DNA from: Charina bottae
Taxonomy: Eukaryota; Chordata; Lepidosauria; Squamata; Charinaidae
Reading direction: 5' to 3'
DNA: 64,000 nucleotides
NCBI GenBank assembly: GCA_023362775.1
Contig: JALMGJ010000003.1
Coordinates: forward strand, 81,419,855 to 81,483,854
A program made the position numbers and the translations under genes. The notes under the pieces were generated by a model. The model made no database searches. It was not told the DNA's origin and was given only the letters and a program-made list of their open reading frames with translations. Positions 23,071-33,175 of the stretch are shown here, in pieces. How positions within the stretch are numbered: position 1 is the stretch's first letter; each line of letters opens with the position of its first letter.

Positions 23071-23640
23071 CCAGCTGGAATTTTTGAAGGGGGCAGTTGG
23101 GCTGTTTGATTTTTTCAAGAGAAGAGCTCTGTGCACATTGTGGGGATATGTAAATGCTCTGGTTTATTTTGAAGTGGGATAAGGGTTAAAGAATGTTTAT
23201 CTGGTTTGCTTTAAGGATTTGACTGATGTTAACTATTAAGTATAATGGCAGACAATTTATGTGCTTTTCAATTTGATTTTTATTATAGTAGACAGAAATG
23301 TATAGAATAGTAGTAGGAAGGGAATAATTAAATATGTGTTATCTTTTGGGGGGGGGGAAGTTGTTTAGGAGGTCTATATGATTTTTTTTAATATAAGGGG
23401 GAGGAGTAACTGTACTTAGTGATTTTTATTATGTGCTAAAGTGGAATGACTTATAGAAATAATGTGATATGGTTTAATATAGAGTAAGAGACTTGATTAT
23501 GGAAATTTTTGTATACCCTTGCTGTAAAAAGTTGGAAGCCACATCTTTTTGTAATTTTGAAAAAAAAATATCTTGTGTTTTCACACCTTTTTAGGTACTT
23601 TTTCTTTATAAAAAGAAAAATAATAATCTGTAGCCTATAT

Positions 23641-24092
23641 GGAAGCAACCCTTTTATTGTGAAAACTGAAGGCTTACAAAATAGTTGGAAGAAAATCCAT
23701 ATGTGTTCATACAAGAAGAAGGGATATGGCTGATGCTGAACCATGTGTGTAAGAAATTACATTCTTAGATTAATGATTGAGAGTCTGCAGACATTTCTAT
23801 TGGATCATATTAGGTATAGAACTGGTGCTGAGTTGCACCAAGCAGTCTTCTAAAGCTTGCTGGAAAGAATTAACTGCTTACCTCAAGGACTGCCCTCAAG
23901 ATGTGAAGAATCTCCATGCCATGTATTAGGAGAGGAGGACTACAGAAGATTGCTTCCTACTTCACTAACTCATGTACATTCCTCATCTTGTTCTATGCTA
24001 ACATAAGCCTTTTGAATATGTTCCTTATCATTCTTATGACATGGTATTCTTTTCTATCATATTTCTGACATATTTATTATTTTCAGAAAGAT
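23641..24092. other. No gene seen
   Basis: Unclassified sequence between the L1 TSD and the next Bov-B. Confidence 0.45.
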
Positions 24093-24104
24093 ATGGGCTA
24101 ATAA

Positions 24105-24605
24105 TAGTATCTATCTTCCTTCGCTCAGCCTTTCTTATGGTCCAGCTCTCGCAGCCATAGGTTACTGCAATGGTATTCCCTGTAGTAACCTATGGCTGGG
24201 AGAGCTGGACCATAAGAAAGGCTGAGCGAAGGAAGATAGATACTTTTGAACTGTGGTGTTGGAGGAGAATTCTGAGAGTGCCTTGGACTGCAAGAAGATC
24301 AAACCAGTCCATACTCCAGGAAATAAAGCCAGACTGCTCACTTGAGGGAATGATATTAAAGGCAAAACTGAAGTACTTTGGCCACATAATGAGAAGACAG
24401 GATACCCTGGAGAAGATGCTGATGCTAGGGAAAGTGGAAGGCAAAAGGAAGAGGGGCCGACCAAGAGCAAGATGGATGGATGATATTTTGGACGGACTCG
24501 ACCATGGGGGAGCTGGGGATGGTGACGGCTGACAGGAAGCTCTGGTGTGGGCTGGTCCATGAAGTCATGAAGAGTCGGAAGCGACTGAATGAATAAACAA
24601 CAAAA
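24105..24605 (+). mobile_element. Bov-B LINE copy 4, 3' fragment with fold-back 5' end
   Basis: From 24183 to 24605 this is the 3' end of Bov-B (VTYGWESWTIRKAERRK to the AATAAACAAC tail). Before it, 24108-24167 is the reverse complement of the first ~60 bp of that same segment, giving a hairpin with a spacer of about 15 bases. A perfect 12-bp TSD, ATGGGCTAATAA, at 24093-24104 and 24606-24617 encloses the whole, so the inverted piece arrived in the same insertion. The open frame 24170-24532 is the C-terminal 120 residues, ending after a frameshift near 24490. Confidence 0.93.
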
Positions 24606-24617
24606 ATGGGCTAATAA

Positions 24618-25748
24618 ATGAGTTGGTTCTTCATTTCATTTCATTTCAATTCTTCATTTTTCTTTTTACTAGCCTTCTGTGTAATGTTCATACTTGAACA
24701 TGTTGCATTTTATTTTGATTGGGAAAAATGCAAAGTTCCCCTTCAGGTATCATGAACAACAGTGAGTTGATTAAAAGGGTGGTTACCATAAAGTGGTGAA
24801 TACTAGTTATCACAAAATGGCAGATTCAAATATTCAACATACGAAGCTGACCTAAAATCAGCTGCAGCTTGCTGTAACACATGACCTGTAAATACTTCTC
24901 TAGTGGAATGATGCACTGGATTCCCACATTGTCAGTGGGGAACAGCACTGATCATAATTCATTCAACCACATTGGCTATCAAAGGCAACATTATAACAGT
25001 ACTTATTTGTTTCATATGGTAAAAACAGGCAAGGCACCAAAGTGTAGATTACTCTGATTTATTGCTTAGTAATGAACAAGGTAGTCTCTACATCCATTTT
25101 AAAGAAAAGGATAGAGACTTCTTTATTTCTGAAAGAGAATGGCCTTTTATTAATCTAAAATTGGGCAGGTAATTAGCACTATAACCGAAATATGGACACC
25201 CAGTGTGTCATCCTTCTGCCTACAGTTGGAAAGAAAGCAACTTCCCTCAGTCTTTCTTCCTTCTCCTCGTCCTCCTCCCCCTCCCTTCTCAGAACCAAAA
25301 GATATGAAATTACACTTAGTGGCCTAATAAGGCTTCAGGAAAAAGGCTAGATGCAATGAAGCCCCCAGATGGTTCCTATTTAATGGTTCCATTATTAAGT
25401 TTTCTATTTTTAGCCCAATTCTCAGGTACCCTCTTTCCTGCAATCCCCCCACACCAGTCAATTCTTTAGCTATTCAACATTTCTTACCACAAAAGAAGAT
25501 GGCTTTGTGCTATGTTGCCATGGCAACTCCTGCTGTCACCCTACAAAAGTATAGGGAAGGAGCAGAGAATCAGGAAGAGGAGGAGGGAATCAAAAATCAA
25601 AAGAATGTTTTTCATCGTATTTCACAGCCATTCCTATTGTACAACCATATGCAGATATCTTATGCTGGAGAAGATTAGATCAAAGGAAGAAATACAGTGG
25701 AAACTGTTCAATGTACAAAGAATCATAGTTTACTTCCTACAATAGCAA
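24618..25748. other. No gene seen in 1.1 kb
   Basis: Unclassified sequence, including a C-rich patch (25251-25285) and a 77-codon open frame (25512-25745) without recognisable content. Confidence 0.4.
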
Positions 25749-25828
25749 TGAACCTTCCTTCCTTCCTTCCTTCCTTCCTTCCTTCCTTCCTTCCTTCCTT
25801 CCTTCCTTCCTTCCTTCCTTCCTTCCTC
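25749..25828. repeat. (CCTT)n microsatellite
   Basis: About 20 pure CCTT units. Confidence 0.97.
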
Positions 25829-27496
25829 AGGGATAGCTAATAAAGATAGGCAGAATCTTCCTTATCTCTCATTGTACCAGAATCACTTTCTTTCACTGGT
25901 GCAAAACTAAGTGATGGGATATGGGCATTCTTGCACCAGCTTTTCAGGTTTCAAGAATTATGGAATGGCTTATATACTTTACATGTTTCAGGCAATATTG
26001 TAATCATGAACATTCTCCATGCCACTATCATTAGACCAATGTTTTTCTCCTTGCTGAGTATTTAGATTTATAACAACAATACAAACTTTCTGTCTTCTAA
26101 TTTTTTAAATCTACCTTTGACTTTTGCCAAATACAGAATCCAAACAGTACCTCCTAGTATAATTATCTGTATTCCCACTATTATCACAATTAGAAGAATT
26201 ATTAATTGTAGTATACCCTCAGCAGTAGGGCTAAACCCCAAAAGAAATTCCCACCAAGAATGTTGACATATACTGTAGATGCTATTTCATGGGAGACTAC
26301 CAACATATCTGAATTGTCATACTACACTTGATTCATGCCTCATTTCCTTGTTCTACAAGATGTGCCAATGCTTGATGAATCAGCCTCAGATTCATTCTCA
26401 ATATAGGTGGGGAAAGATGCTGGTATATGGTAACTTTGATGCTGAATCACCGACCAACTGGACATTACATAATTAAAATCACATCCAAAAGAACTAGAGA
26501 TGGTGCAAAGATATTGGTTAATTAAGGGAAGGATGTACTGGGGCTGATGACATCTTCGATTGATGACATTTTATCTATATCAACCTATAACTAGTATATC
26601 CTGCAAAACTAGACAAAACACAAGCAAGCTGAGAAAAAGAAGAAAAAAAATACTAACAGTGCCTAAAATAAAATCAATAATGTTGTCCAGGTTCATGCAG
26701 ATTCTCAATGGTTGCCTCTTCTTCCTTTAGCTAATACATGAAATCCTCCAGCAGTTCAAGGCTGTCAGTATTTTCTTATTCTTCCTGCAAAGGTTTCATA
26801 TATGAAGATGCTGAGACTGTTTTTCCCACATCTCACTTTGTAAAGTGAAACCTCTTTAAATTGCTGGGATAGGCTGAAGTTATGTGACATGGCTTGATGC
26901 AAGTCACAATCCAATCTTGCAAGGCCCTCTTATTGTCCAAATTCCATTTTTCTTCAACCAGGGCTTCCTTAGTTTCGTGAAGATGCTTCTTAACATGGTC
27001 TAAAGCTTACACCACTGACTTTATAGTAATTAAAATAGCTTTAGGCAATTTCTCAAGCATATCATTCACATACCCATCTTGGTAAGGGGACACAACAGCC
27101 TCCTTTGCCGAAGGATTGGATTCCATAGTTTCACAAAATGTATGCAACAAGGTTTTAGAAGGTAGCTTTAAGCCAGGATCAGAAGAGGCATCCCCCTCCT
27201 GATCCACTAGCAAACTACCCTGTTTACAACAAAAACATCCTTGACATGTTAGTAGGTGCATATATTTTCCCCACACCCAAAACAAATATGCAAACTCTTC
27301 GATTGATGCAAACTCTGACTCAAGATGGGAGTACAAAGTTAGGAGCTCAAAGTTTTCCCAAAGTCTCAAAATTGTCTCAAAGGTCAAAATATCTTCTATG
27401 CAATGTTCCTCTTTCCACGTACCACCTCTGGTGATTGCCTACCTTCTCCATTCTTAGAAAGGGAAAATATAGAGAACTTATTTCTTCCTCTTTCAG
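25829..27496 (-). other. Unclassified 1.6-kb block with open frames; possible old retroviral env-like remnant
   Basis: Two minus-strand frames stand out. One (27387-27007, 126 codons) has a cysteine cluster CQGCFCCKQG and no known domain. The other (26286-26068, 73 codons) has a tryptophan pair, then a ~22-residue purely hydrophobic segment and a short basic tail before the stop. That order is typical of the end of a retroviral transmembrane envelope protein. The DNA between them has several stops. No LTR, primer-binding site, gag or pol was seen nearby, so the origin is uncertain and a host or chance origin is possible. Confidence 0.25.
26068..26286 (-). pseudogene. Membrane-anchor-like open frame (env-like?)
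   Basis: A 73-codon stretch open between two stops, with a long aliphatic segment (Leu/Ile/Val) bounded by Gly and Thr-Val-Trp and followed by a K/R-rich tail. The composition fits a single-pass membrane anchor. The frame upstream is broken at 26287. Assignment to a retroviral envelope is inference from layout only. Confidence 0.25.
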
Positions 27497-27523
27497 AATC
27501 ACTCTCTCTCTCTCTCTCTGTCA

Positions 27524-27591
<68 letters not shown>

Positions 27592-27598
27592 ATCAGAA

Positions 27599-27697
<99 letters not shown>

Positions 27698-27698
27698 C
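27497..27698. repeat. (TC)n, (TATC)n, (TGTC)n, (TATC)n compound array (GATA/GACA type)
   Basis: Order: TC units (27502-27520), about 17 TATC units, a CATCAGAATC interruption (27590-27599), about 10 TGTC units, then about 14 TATC units. On the other strand these are GATA and GACA, the two components of the snake Bkm-type satellite. Overlapping open frames with YLSIYLSI repeats are spurious. Confidence 0.95.
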
Positions 27699-27759
27699 TC
27701 ATTAGACTGAGTATTCTAATTTAGTTCATTAAGCTCGTTATCTATTTTTTTTGGGGGGG

Positions 27760-27960
27760 TGCCTTTGAGTCAGTTTTTGACTCCCTACAGTTTTCTTGGC
27801 AAAGTTCTTCAGAAGTGGTTTGCCATTGCCTGCTTCCTAGGGCTGACAGAAAGTGACTGGCCCAAGCTCACCCAGCTGGCTTTGTGCCTAAGGTGGGACT
27901 AGAACTCACGGTCTCCTGATTTCCAGCCTGATGATTAATCACTACACTAAACTGACTCCC
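27760..27960 (-). mobile_element. tRNA-derived SINE with CORE-like body, alternative tail
   Basis: On the minus strand the head (TCAGTTTAGTGTAGTGATTA, GTGAGTTCTAGTCCCACC) and body (GCTGGGTGAGCTTGGGCCAG) resemble the SINE at 2765. The tail is different: GGCAATGGCAAACCACTTC..AAAACTGTAGGGAGTC. It ends next to a short A-run on that strand. Confidence 0.65.
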
Positions 27961-28401
27961 CGTTATCCATCATGATCACTAGAAAAGGTTATTTGCCGGG
28001 CAAGCCTGCAAAGAAGTTACATTCTGTTCAAACATGGATTTTCTTTGGTTCATCTAGCCTTTAGATTCTGCATGTTCAAAGTACTGTTCCAACATGCCCA
28101 GTTGTCTGCTCATGTAAAAGTGAAAGCCATCATAAGCCATGGAGTAGAAAGATGAATTTTCATTAAGTCAGCTCACAAGAAATTCGTTATTTTATCCCCC
28201 TCCCCTTGGCTAATACTTATAATAATACCACTGAATGCAAATGGTCAGGGGGGAAATAAAAAAAAGTGAATCAACTGAGGACTGCTGAAAGCACAGAAAC
28301 ACTTGCAAGATGTGTGACTTTATGGCACAATTTTGTATTTGAGCTCTCTGTTTGCCTCCATTTTTTCTTTTCTGTTTCTGAATGGTTCCTATTCACTGAA
28401 C

Positions 28402-28402
28402 T

Positions 28403-28457
<55 letters not shown>

Positions 28458-28512
28458 TTATTTCAATTTATTCCCCGCCCATCTCCCTTGCAAAGGACTC
28501 TGGGCGGGTAAA
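28402..28512 (-). mobile_element. CR1/L3-like LINE 3' end with (AAAT)n tail
   Basis: A minus-strand 3' terminus, CCGCCCAGAGTCC-like followed by GGAGATGGGCGGGG, continuing into about 15 AAAT units (28402-28460 on the plus strand as ATTT). The paired CCGCCC/GGGCGG can form a small 3' hairpin. Only the last ~50 bp of the LINE is present. Confidence 0.75.
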
Positions 28513-29194
28513 CTTGGGTTTCCTTCCTGGAGCTTTTAAGATACATATTCTGTGATAGATTTGGACTGCTCTAAAATGGTTTCTGCACATTTTATTAATT
28601 CAGTGATAATAAAAGGGGGAGGTGCAGAAGTAACTACTACTGCTCTCTATATAGAGTAGAGTATAGGGGGAGAGTATTGTAATATGTAAATGTTCCCAAG
28701 ATTTATAAAAACCTTGTTGGGGAAAAAGTATGGACCTTTCTTTTAAGCTAATGTAGTATTAACTAGCTGTTTAATTATGTTTCATGTTTTAGTTTGGCAA
28801 ACAAATTAGAACATGTGTTTATTTTGCTTGTGTTCATTTGTGATTCTGTTCTTATCAAATCCAACTTTAAAGGAGTCTGGGAATAACAATAAACAGCTTC
28901 ACATCTGTTATTTTAGCACTATTGCTGCCACTTTATCTTCTGGAGATATATTAATATTGTACATTTTTAAATCAAGCTGCTGCTGCCAAAACAAAGATTT
29001 GGAGTCAGAAAACTATTCTTGACTATAGCCCCCATCATTCCTAGCCAGCAGCTTTTCAATGACTGTGCTAGCAGAGAACTGTGGAAGTTATAGTCTGATA
29101 CATATCAAGGGCATCAGATTTGGAAATTCTGCCTTACATGTTAATTCTAAGCTAGCTACTAAATTTCTTGGTATGTATGTATGTATGTACGTGT
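28513..29194. other. No gene seen
   Basis: Unclassified sequence. 29015-29140 (ATAGCCCCCATCATTCCTAG .. GTGGAAGTTATAGTCTG) looks like a decayed palindromic transposon end pair of the ACAACTCCCATCATC type seen in many reptiles. GTAT units lie at 29172-29190. Confidence 0.35.
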
Positions 29195-29560
29195 GTATTA
29201 TTAATTAATTAATTAATTAGTCATATCTATATAGCCACCCATCTCACAGATTTGTGACTCTGGGTGGCATACAATAAAAAGCAATAATAAAAAACTAACA
29301 ATTAAAAAAATCAGCAATTAAATCACGAATCAAAATGACCAATAATAGAATAGCAGAGAAAGTTATTGTTATGGGCAATAAAGCCATCTCACTAATTTAC
29401 CTCCTTGACATCCCCAAGCCTGTTGGCATAACCATGTTTTAAGGGACTTCCTGAAGGATATCAGGAATGGGGCCAATCTCACCTTGGAGGGGGGGGGGAT
29501 GATGTCCCACAGGGTGGGTGGTATGCTGTTCTGGTTTGTGGCCAGTGATGGAGCCACTGC
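29195..29560 (-). mobile_element. CR1-like LINE 3' end with C-terminal coding remnant
   Basis: On the minus strand, 29560-29370 encodes SIPPTLWDIIPPPSKVRLA and SFRKSLKTWLCQQAW, the typical C-terminal end of CR1/L2-group reverse transcriptases. It is followed by the 3' UTR with GCCACCCAGAGTCAC..GAGATGGGTGGC and an (AATT)n tail (29200-29220). The same frame extends upstream to 29989 without clear CR1 similarity. Confidence 0.7.
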
Positions 29561-31847
29561 CTGTAGCCTCTCAATTCCACACTTGTAGCTTCTCAGCGTT
29601 CTGAGATCAAGCCACCAAAACTCAAAAGCAGAAGGGCCATGTTCTGGCAGTGTAGATTTGAGATATTTCAAGGGGTTGAATGGGAGGCTTCCTGCTCCCA
29701 TCTCCACCTTCAAAGCACCCCCAAAGCAAAATGGAAACAATAAACAGAATTGGCCAAGCATCTTCAAAGAATAGCACAGAGTAACTAAAACAGCCCCTGA
29801 CCCCTCAGCCTCCCAGTGCCTTTTTTTCAGGATTGCCTGGGATAAAATGGTCCAGGAAGCAAGTATTAATGCAATGTTATTTATTAATTTAGTCACTACA
29901 TGAGATTGGACAGCTTGATGGCATACACATGTAATATCTGCACAGTTCACTTTTCTTGCTCCATGTGCACCCTCTTTACCATCATTCACTGTTCAATACA
30001 AACTGTTCAGGGTAATTTACCATTACATTTGTGAACTCTTATGGCACCATTTCCAATTTTAATGAGACTCTAAATATACAGACACAAGTAGCTCTGCTAA
30101 GTCAATTTTGCTCATATAAGCAGGGAATACAGGAAGGATTTGGCCTAGTAATTAACATTTTCAAGCACTTCTGCTCTAAAATCCTAAATTTAATTCCTAA
30201 TATGATTATCTCTGGCACAGGGCCCTATCTATTGCCATTTAACCCACTTTAATGCCTTTCACTTTTATGAATGAAATGTATTTGCCAAATTGATCGTTTT
30301 ATTGTCATTTTAGATTTCAGATATCATGGTGATAAGTGCTGTGTTAATTCCTGGAGGGAAGCAGAAAAATGAAAAGGCAGAATAAATTAATGGGTATCTA
30401 GATGACTATTGATGCTGATGCATGCAGCAAAAGGCTGGATGGCTTTTGTTTTGAGTTAAGTAGAGAGACATGCCAATTAGTTGTGTAGGGCAGGGAAAAG
30501 GAATGGATGTAGACTGAAACAGTAACCTTGAAGATTAAGGATAGAGGAAGACAGGCATTACATTGGCTGCTGAAAGTGGGCATTTAAAGGAGCTAGCAGA
30601 TGAAGCATAGATTGTTGAATCACAGTTTATAATAGGCTCATGCAGCATTGTCATCTATTTCTAATCCTCTTGAGTTTTCCTGAGCTTTGCTTCCATCAGT
30701 TTTCTGCTTGTTGAAGGTCCAATTTTTAAAGAAAAATAAAAAGAGGCAGAAGACTAGATGCCCTTTGTGCCACTGTTCAATCTTTTCAAGGAGTCATGGG
30801 CAGTGTGAACATTAACAGCTCATAACATTTTATCATAAAATTTGTGATATATACAATGTTGTTCCTTTTTTTCTTATCAATCTTTTAAAGTAGTTAAGAC
30901 TTTTAAGCTATTAGATTGGCTCTGTGTCTATGTATGTATTTGGGTCTATGGAGCATCTGATGAAGCCTCAGAATTAGAGTAGGAGAATAAAGTAATATTT
31001 CTCACTCACTTGAATAAGAAGGCACCAGGAAGCACTAAATAAACAGTTCTTGATAGTAACATAGAGTGAGAGCAGTGCTATCAGTAAGTGGGGCAAACAT
31101 TTTGCCTCTGCTTTAATATTCTCTTCCCCAGAATTCAACAGAATTCAAACGTGTTCTTCATCTTAGCATCATTTTTTTAAAAAAAAGGTGATGAAGGAGG
31201 AATACTTTAAGTTAGTATTAACAAATATACTTTCTGGTACTATGGCCCTGTAGATGTTACTCAACTACAATGCCCAGTATTCCTCACCATTTACCACACT
31301 TTCTGAGAATTGTAGCTAAGCAGTATCTGGGTGTCACAGGCTGTCCACCTCAGTATTGGTTCCTCATCTTGGCCTATTTAGTCCTGCATCCTGCTTCCTA
31401 CAGTTTCAAACAGATATTTGGTGCCCTCAAAATGTATTGAGAATGCAACTGTTTGGTAGGAATTGTGACAGTTGCTGTTATACTGTAGAATATTTAGAAA
31501 GCATTAGATTGAAGAAAGTTGTTTATGAGAGACACAAGCATATCACCTGCAATTGCTGGTGATGTCTCTGATATGATGTTAGCATGTCCGTCTGTGCTAC
31601 ATTCGCAATTTGTTTGGCAAGATGCCAAAGGGACAGCTTGCATACATCTATGCATTCAGTACACATTAGAAAACTTTTAATGAAGGTTACAGAAATAGAC
31701 CTAAAACATACTGATTAGTAACGTGCTAATTTTTTTCCTGCTTGATGCATTTTAATGGTACCCACAAATCTATATCTTTAGAAAGGACACTTCAACCTTC
31801 TGAATGGATAGAATAGCAGAGATAAAGTTATTATAATAAGGATGGAG
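29561..31847. other. No gene seen in 2.3 kb
   Basis: Unclassified sequence. 31255-31340 (ACTACAATGCCCAGTATTCC .. GAGAATTGTAGCTAAG) is another decayed palindromic-transposon-like pair. No convincing exon. Confidence 0.4.
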
Positions 31848-33175
31848 TGCATCCATCCTTGCTCTCTTAGATATCTCAGCGGCGTTTGATACCATCGACC
31901 ATGGTATCCTTCTGGGGTGGCTCAGGGAGTTGGGGGTGGGTGGTGTAGTTCTGCACTGGTTCACCTCCTTCCTCCGAGGCCGTTCCCAGTCAGTGATGAT
32001 AGGGGAGGAGAGATCTGACCCACGTGGGGTGCCACAGGGTTCAGTGCTCTCCCCTATCCTGTTTAACATCTATATGAAGCCACTGGGCGAGATCATCCGT
32101 CACCACAGGATGAAGTACCATCTATATGCTGATGATACTTAGCTGTATATTTCCATTCCGGGTGAAGTAAGTGATGCGGTTGCCGCCCTATCTCAGTGCC
32201 TGGATGCTGTGGGGGACTGGATAGGGAACAACAGGCTTCGGCTGAACCCTACTAAGATGGAGTGGCTGTCAATTGATGGCCGCTCAGGATCTAGGAAGTT
32301 GTCATCATTGGTTCTGGATGGGGTGGCACTGCCCCATTCAGAGCCAGTGAGGAATTTGGGGGTTCTCCTGGACTCACAACTCCTGCTTGAAGAGCAGGTG
32401 GCAGCCGTGGCCAGGAGGGCCTTTGCGTAGTTTCGGATTGTGCACCAGTTACACCCATTCCTGGACCAAGATGCCCTCCAAACAGTCACTCATGCCCTTG
32501 TCATCTCCCATATAGACTATTGTAACACGCTCTACATGGGGCTACCCTTGAGGAGCATCCGGAAGCTTCAACTGGTCCAGAATGTGGCCACGTGGACAGT
32601 TATTGGGGCCAGAAGATTGGCACATGTGACACCTCTGCTGCACGAACTGCATTGGGTACCGGTTTGCTTCCGGGTACAATTCAAGGTGTTGGTTATCACC
32701 TTTAAAGCCCTACATGGCATAGGGCCAGGTTACCTGAGGTTCCGTCTCATCCCCAGAACATTGACCCGTCCCACCCAATCAGTCAGAGAGGGCTTGCTGC
32801 GGACCCCATCGACTAAAGAGTTCCATCTTTAGTGGGGTCCAGGAGGCGGGCCTTCTCTACAGTTGCGCCCACCCTTTGGAATATCTTACCCCCAGAGCTG
32901 AGGTGAGTTTCCTCACTCCCGACCTTTCAGAAAGACTTAAAGACCTGGTTCTGCTGCCTTGCCTGGGAGGGAAATGCCAACAGTTCCTCTTGGGGATGGC
33001 TGGTCCCATGAAGCCTCCCAGTATTACCATTTTTAACATATTTTATACTTGGATTTTATATTATTTATTATATTGTAACTTTATATTTATGTTTTAACTA
33101 TGTTTTATTGTGAACTGCCCAGGGTCCCCGATGGGGGAGATGGGCGGTAATATAAATTTAATAAATAATAATATA
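31848..33175 (+). mobile_element. CR1/L3-like LINE, 5'-truncated
   Basis: It begins inside the reverse-transcriptase domain (ALLDISAAFDTIDHGIL) and runs through the C-terminus to a 3' UTR with AACTGCCCAGGGTCCCCGAT and GGGGGAGATGGGCGGTAATA, ending in an AATAAATAATAAT tail. No TSD was found, as is usual for CR1-group elements. Confidence 0.88.
31860..32832 (+). pseudogene. CR1/L3-like reverse transcriptase remnant
   Basis: Conserved blocks are LDISAAFDTIDH (first catalytic Asp), GVPQGSVLSPILFNIYMKPL, YHLYADDT (catalytic pair), WIGNNRLRLNPTKMEWL and RNLGVLLDSQLLLEEQVAAV. The C-terminal CR1 signature ISHIDYCNTLYMGLP..LRSIRKLQLVQN follows, then LLHELHWVPVCFRVQFKVLV. In-frame stops directly after YADDT (near 32141) and at 32430 and 32832 make it inactive. 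The upstream endonuclease is absent. Confidence 0.88.

Larger units (their letters stand above)
21795..23621 (+). mobile_element. L1-type element a: 5' UTR, ORF1 start and 3' UTR, no ORF2
   Basis: The 5' end, GGCTTCCGGTGGGGAATGGC, and a 3' UTR ending TTTTTCTTTATAAAAAGAAA are both present. The unit is flanked by a perfect 19-bp TSD, AATAATCTGTAGCCTATAT, at 21776-21794 and 23622-23640. The unit is only 1.8 kb and holds a 247-bp probable LTR at 22824-23070, so about 1.6 kb is L1 sequence. The 5' UTR matches the elements at 51131 and 59058. No reverse-transcriptase or endonuclease coding sequence is present. Confidence 0.8.

Noticed and set aside
27403..27710. Tyr-Leu-Ser-Ile repeat protein
   Set aside because: Translation of the TATC/TGTC microsatellite; all frames of such a tract are open.
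29369..29989. 206-codon minus-strand frame as a possible host gene
   Set aside because: Its last third is the CR1 reverse-transcriptase C-terminus (LWDIIPP..SFRKSLKTWL); the rest has no recognisable domain, so it is a LINE remnant joined to chance sequence.
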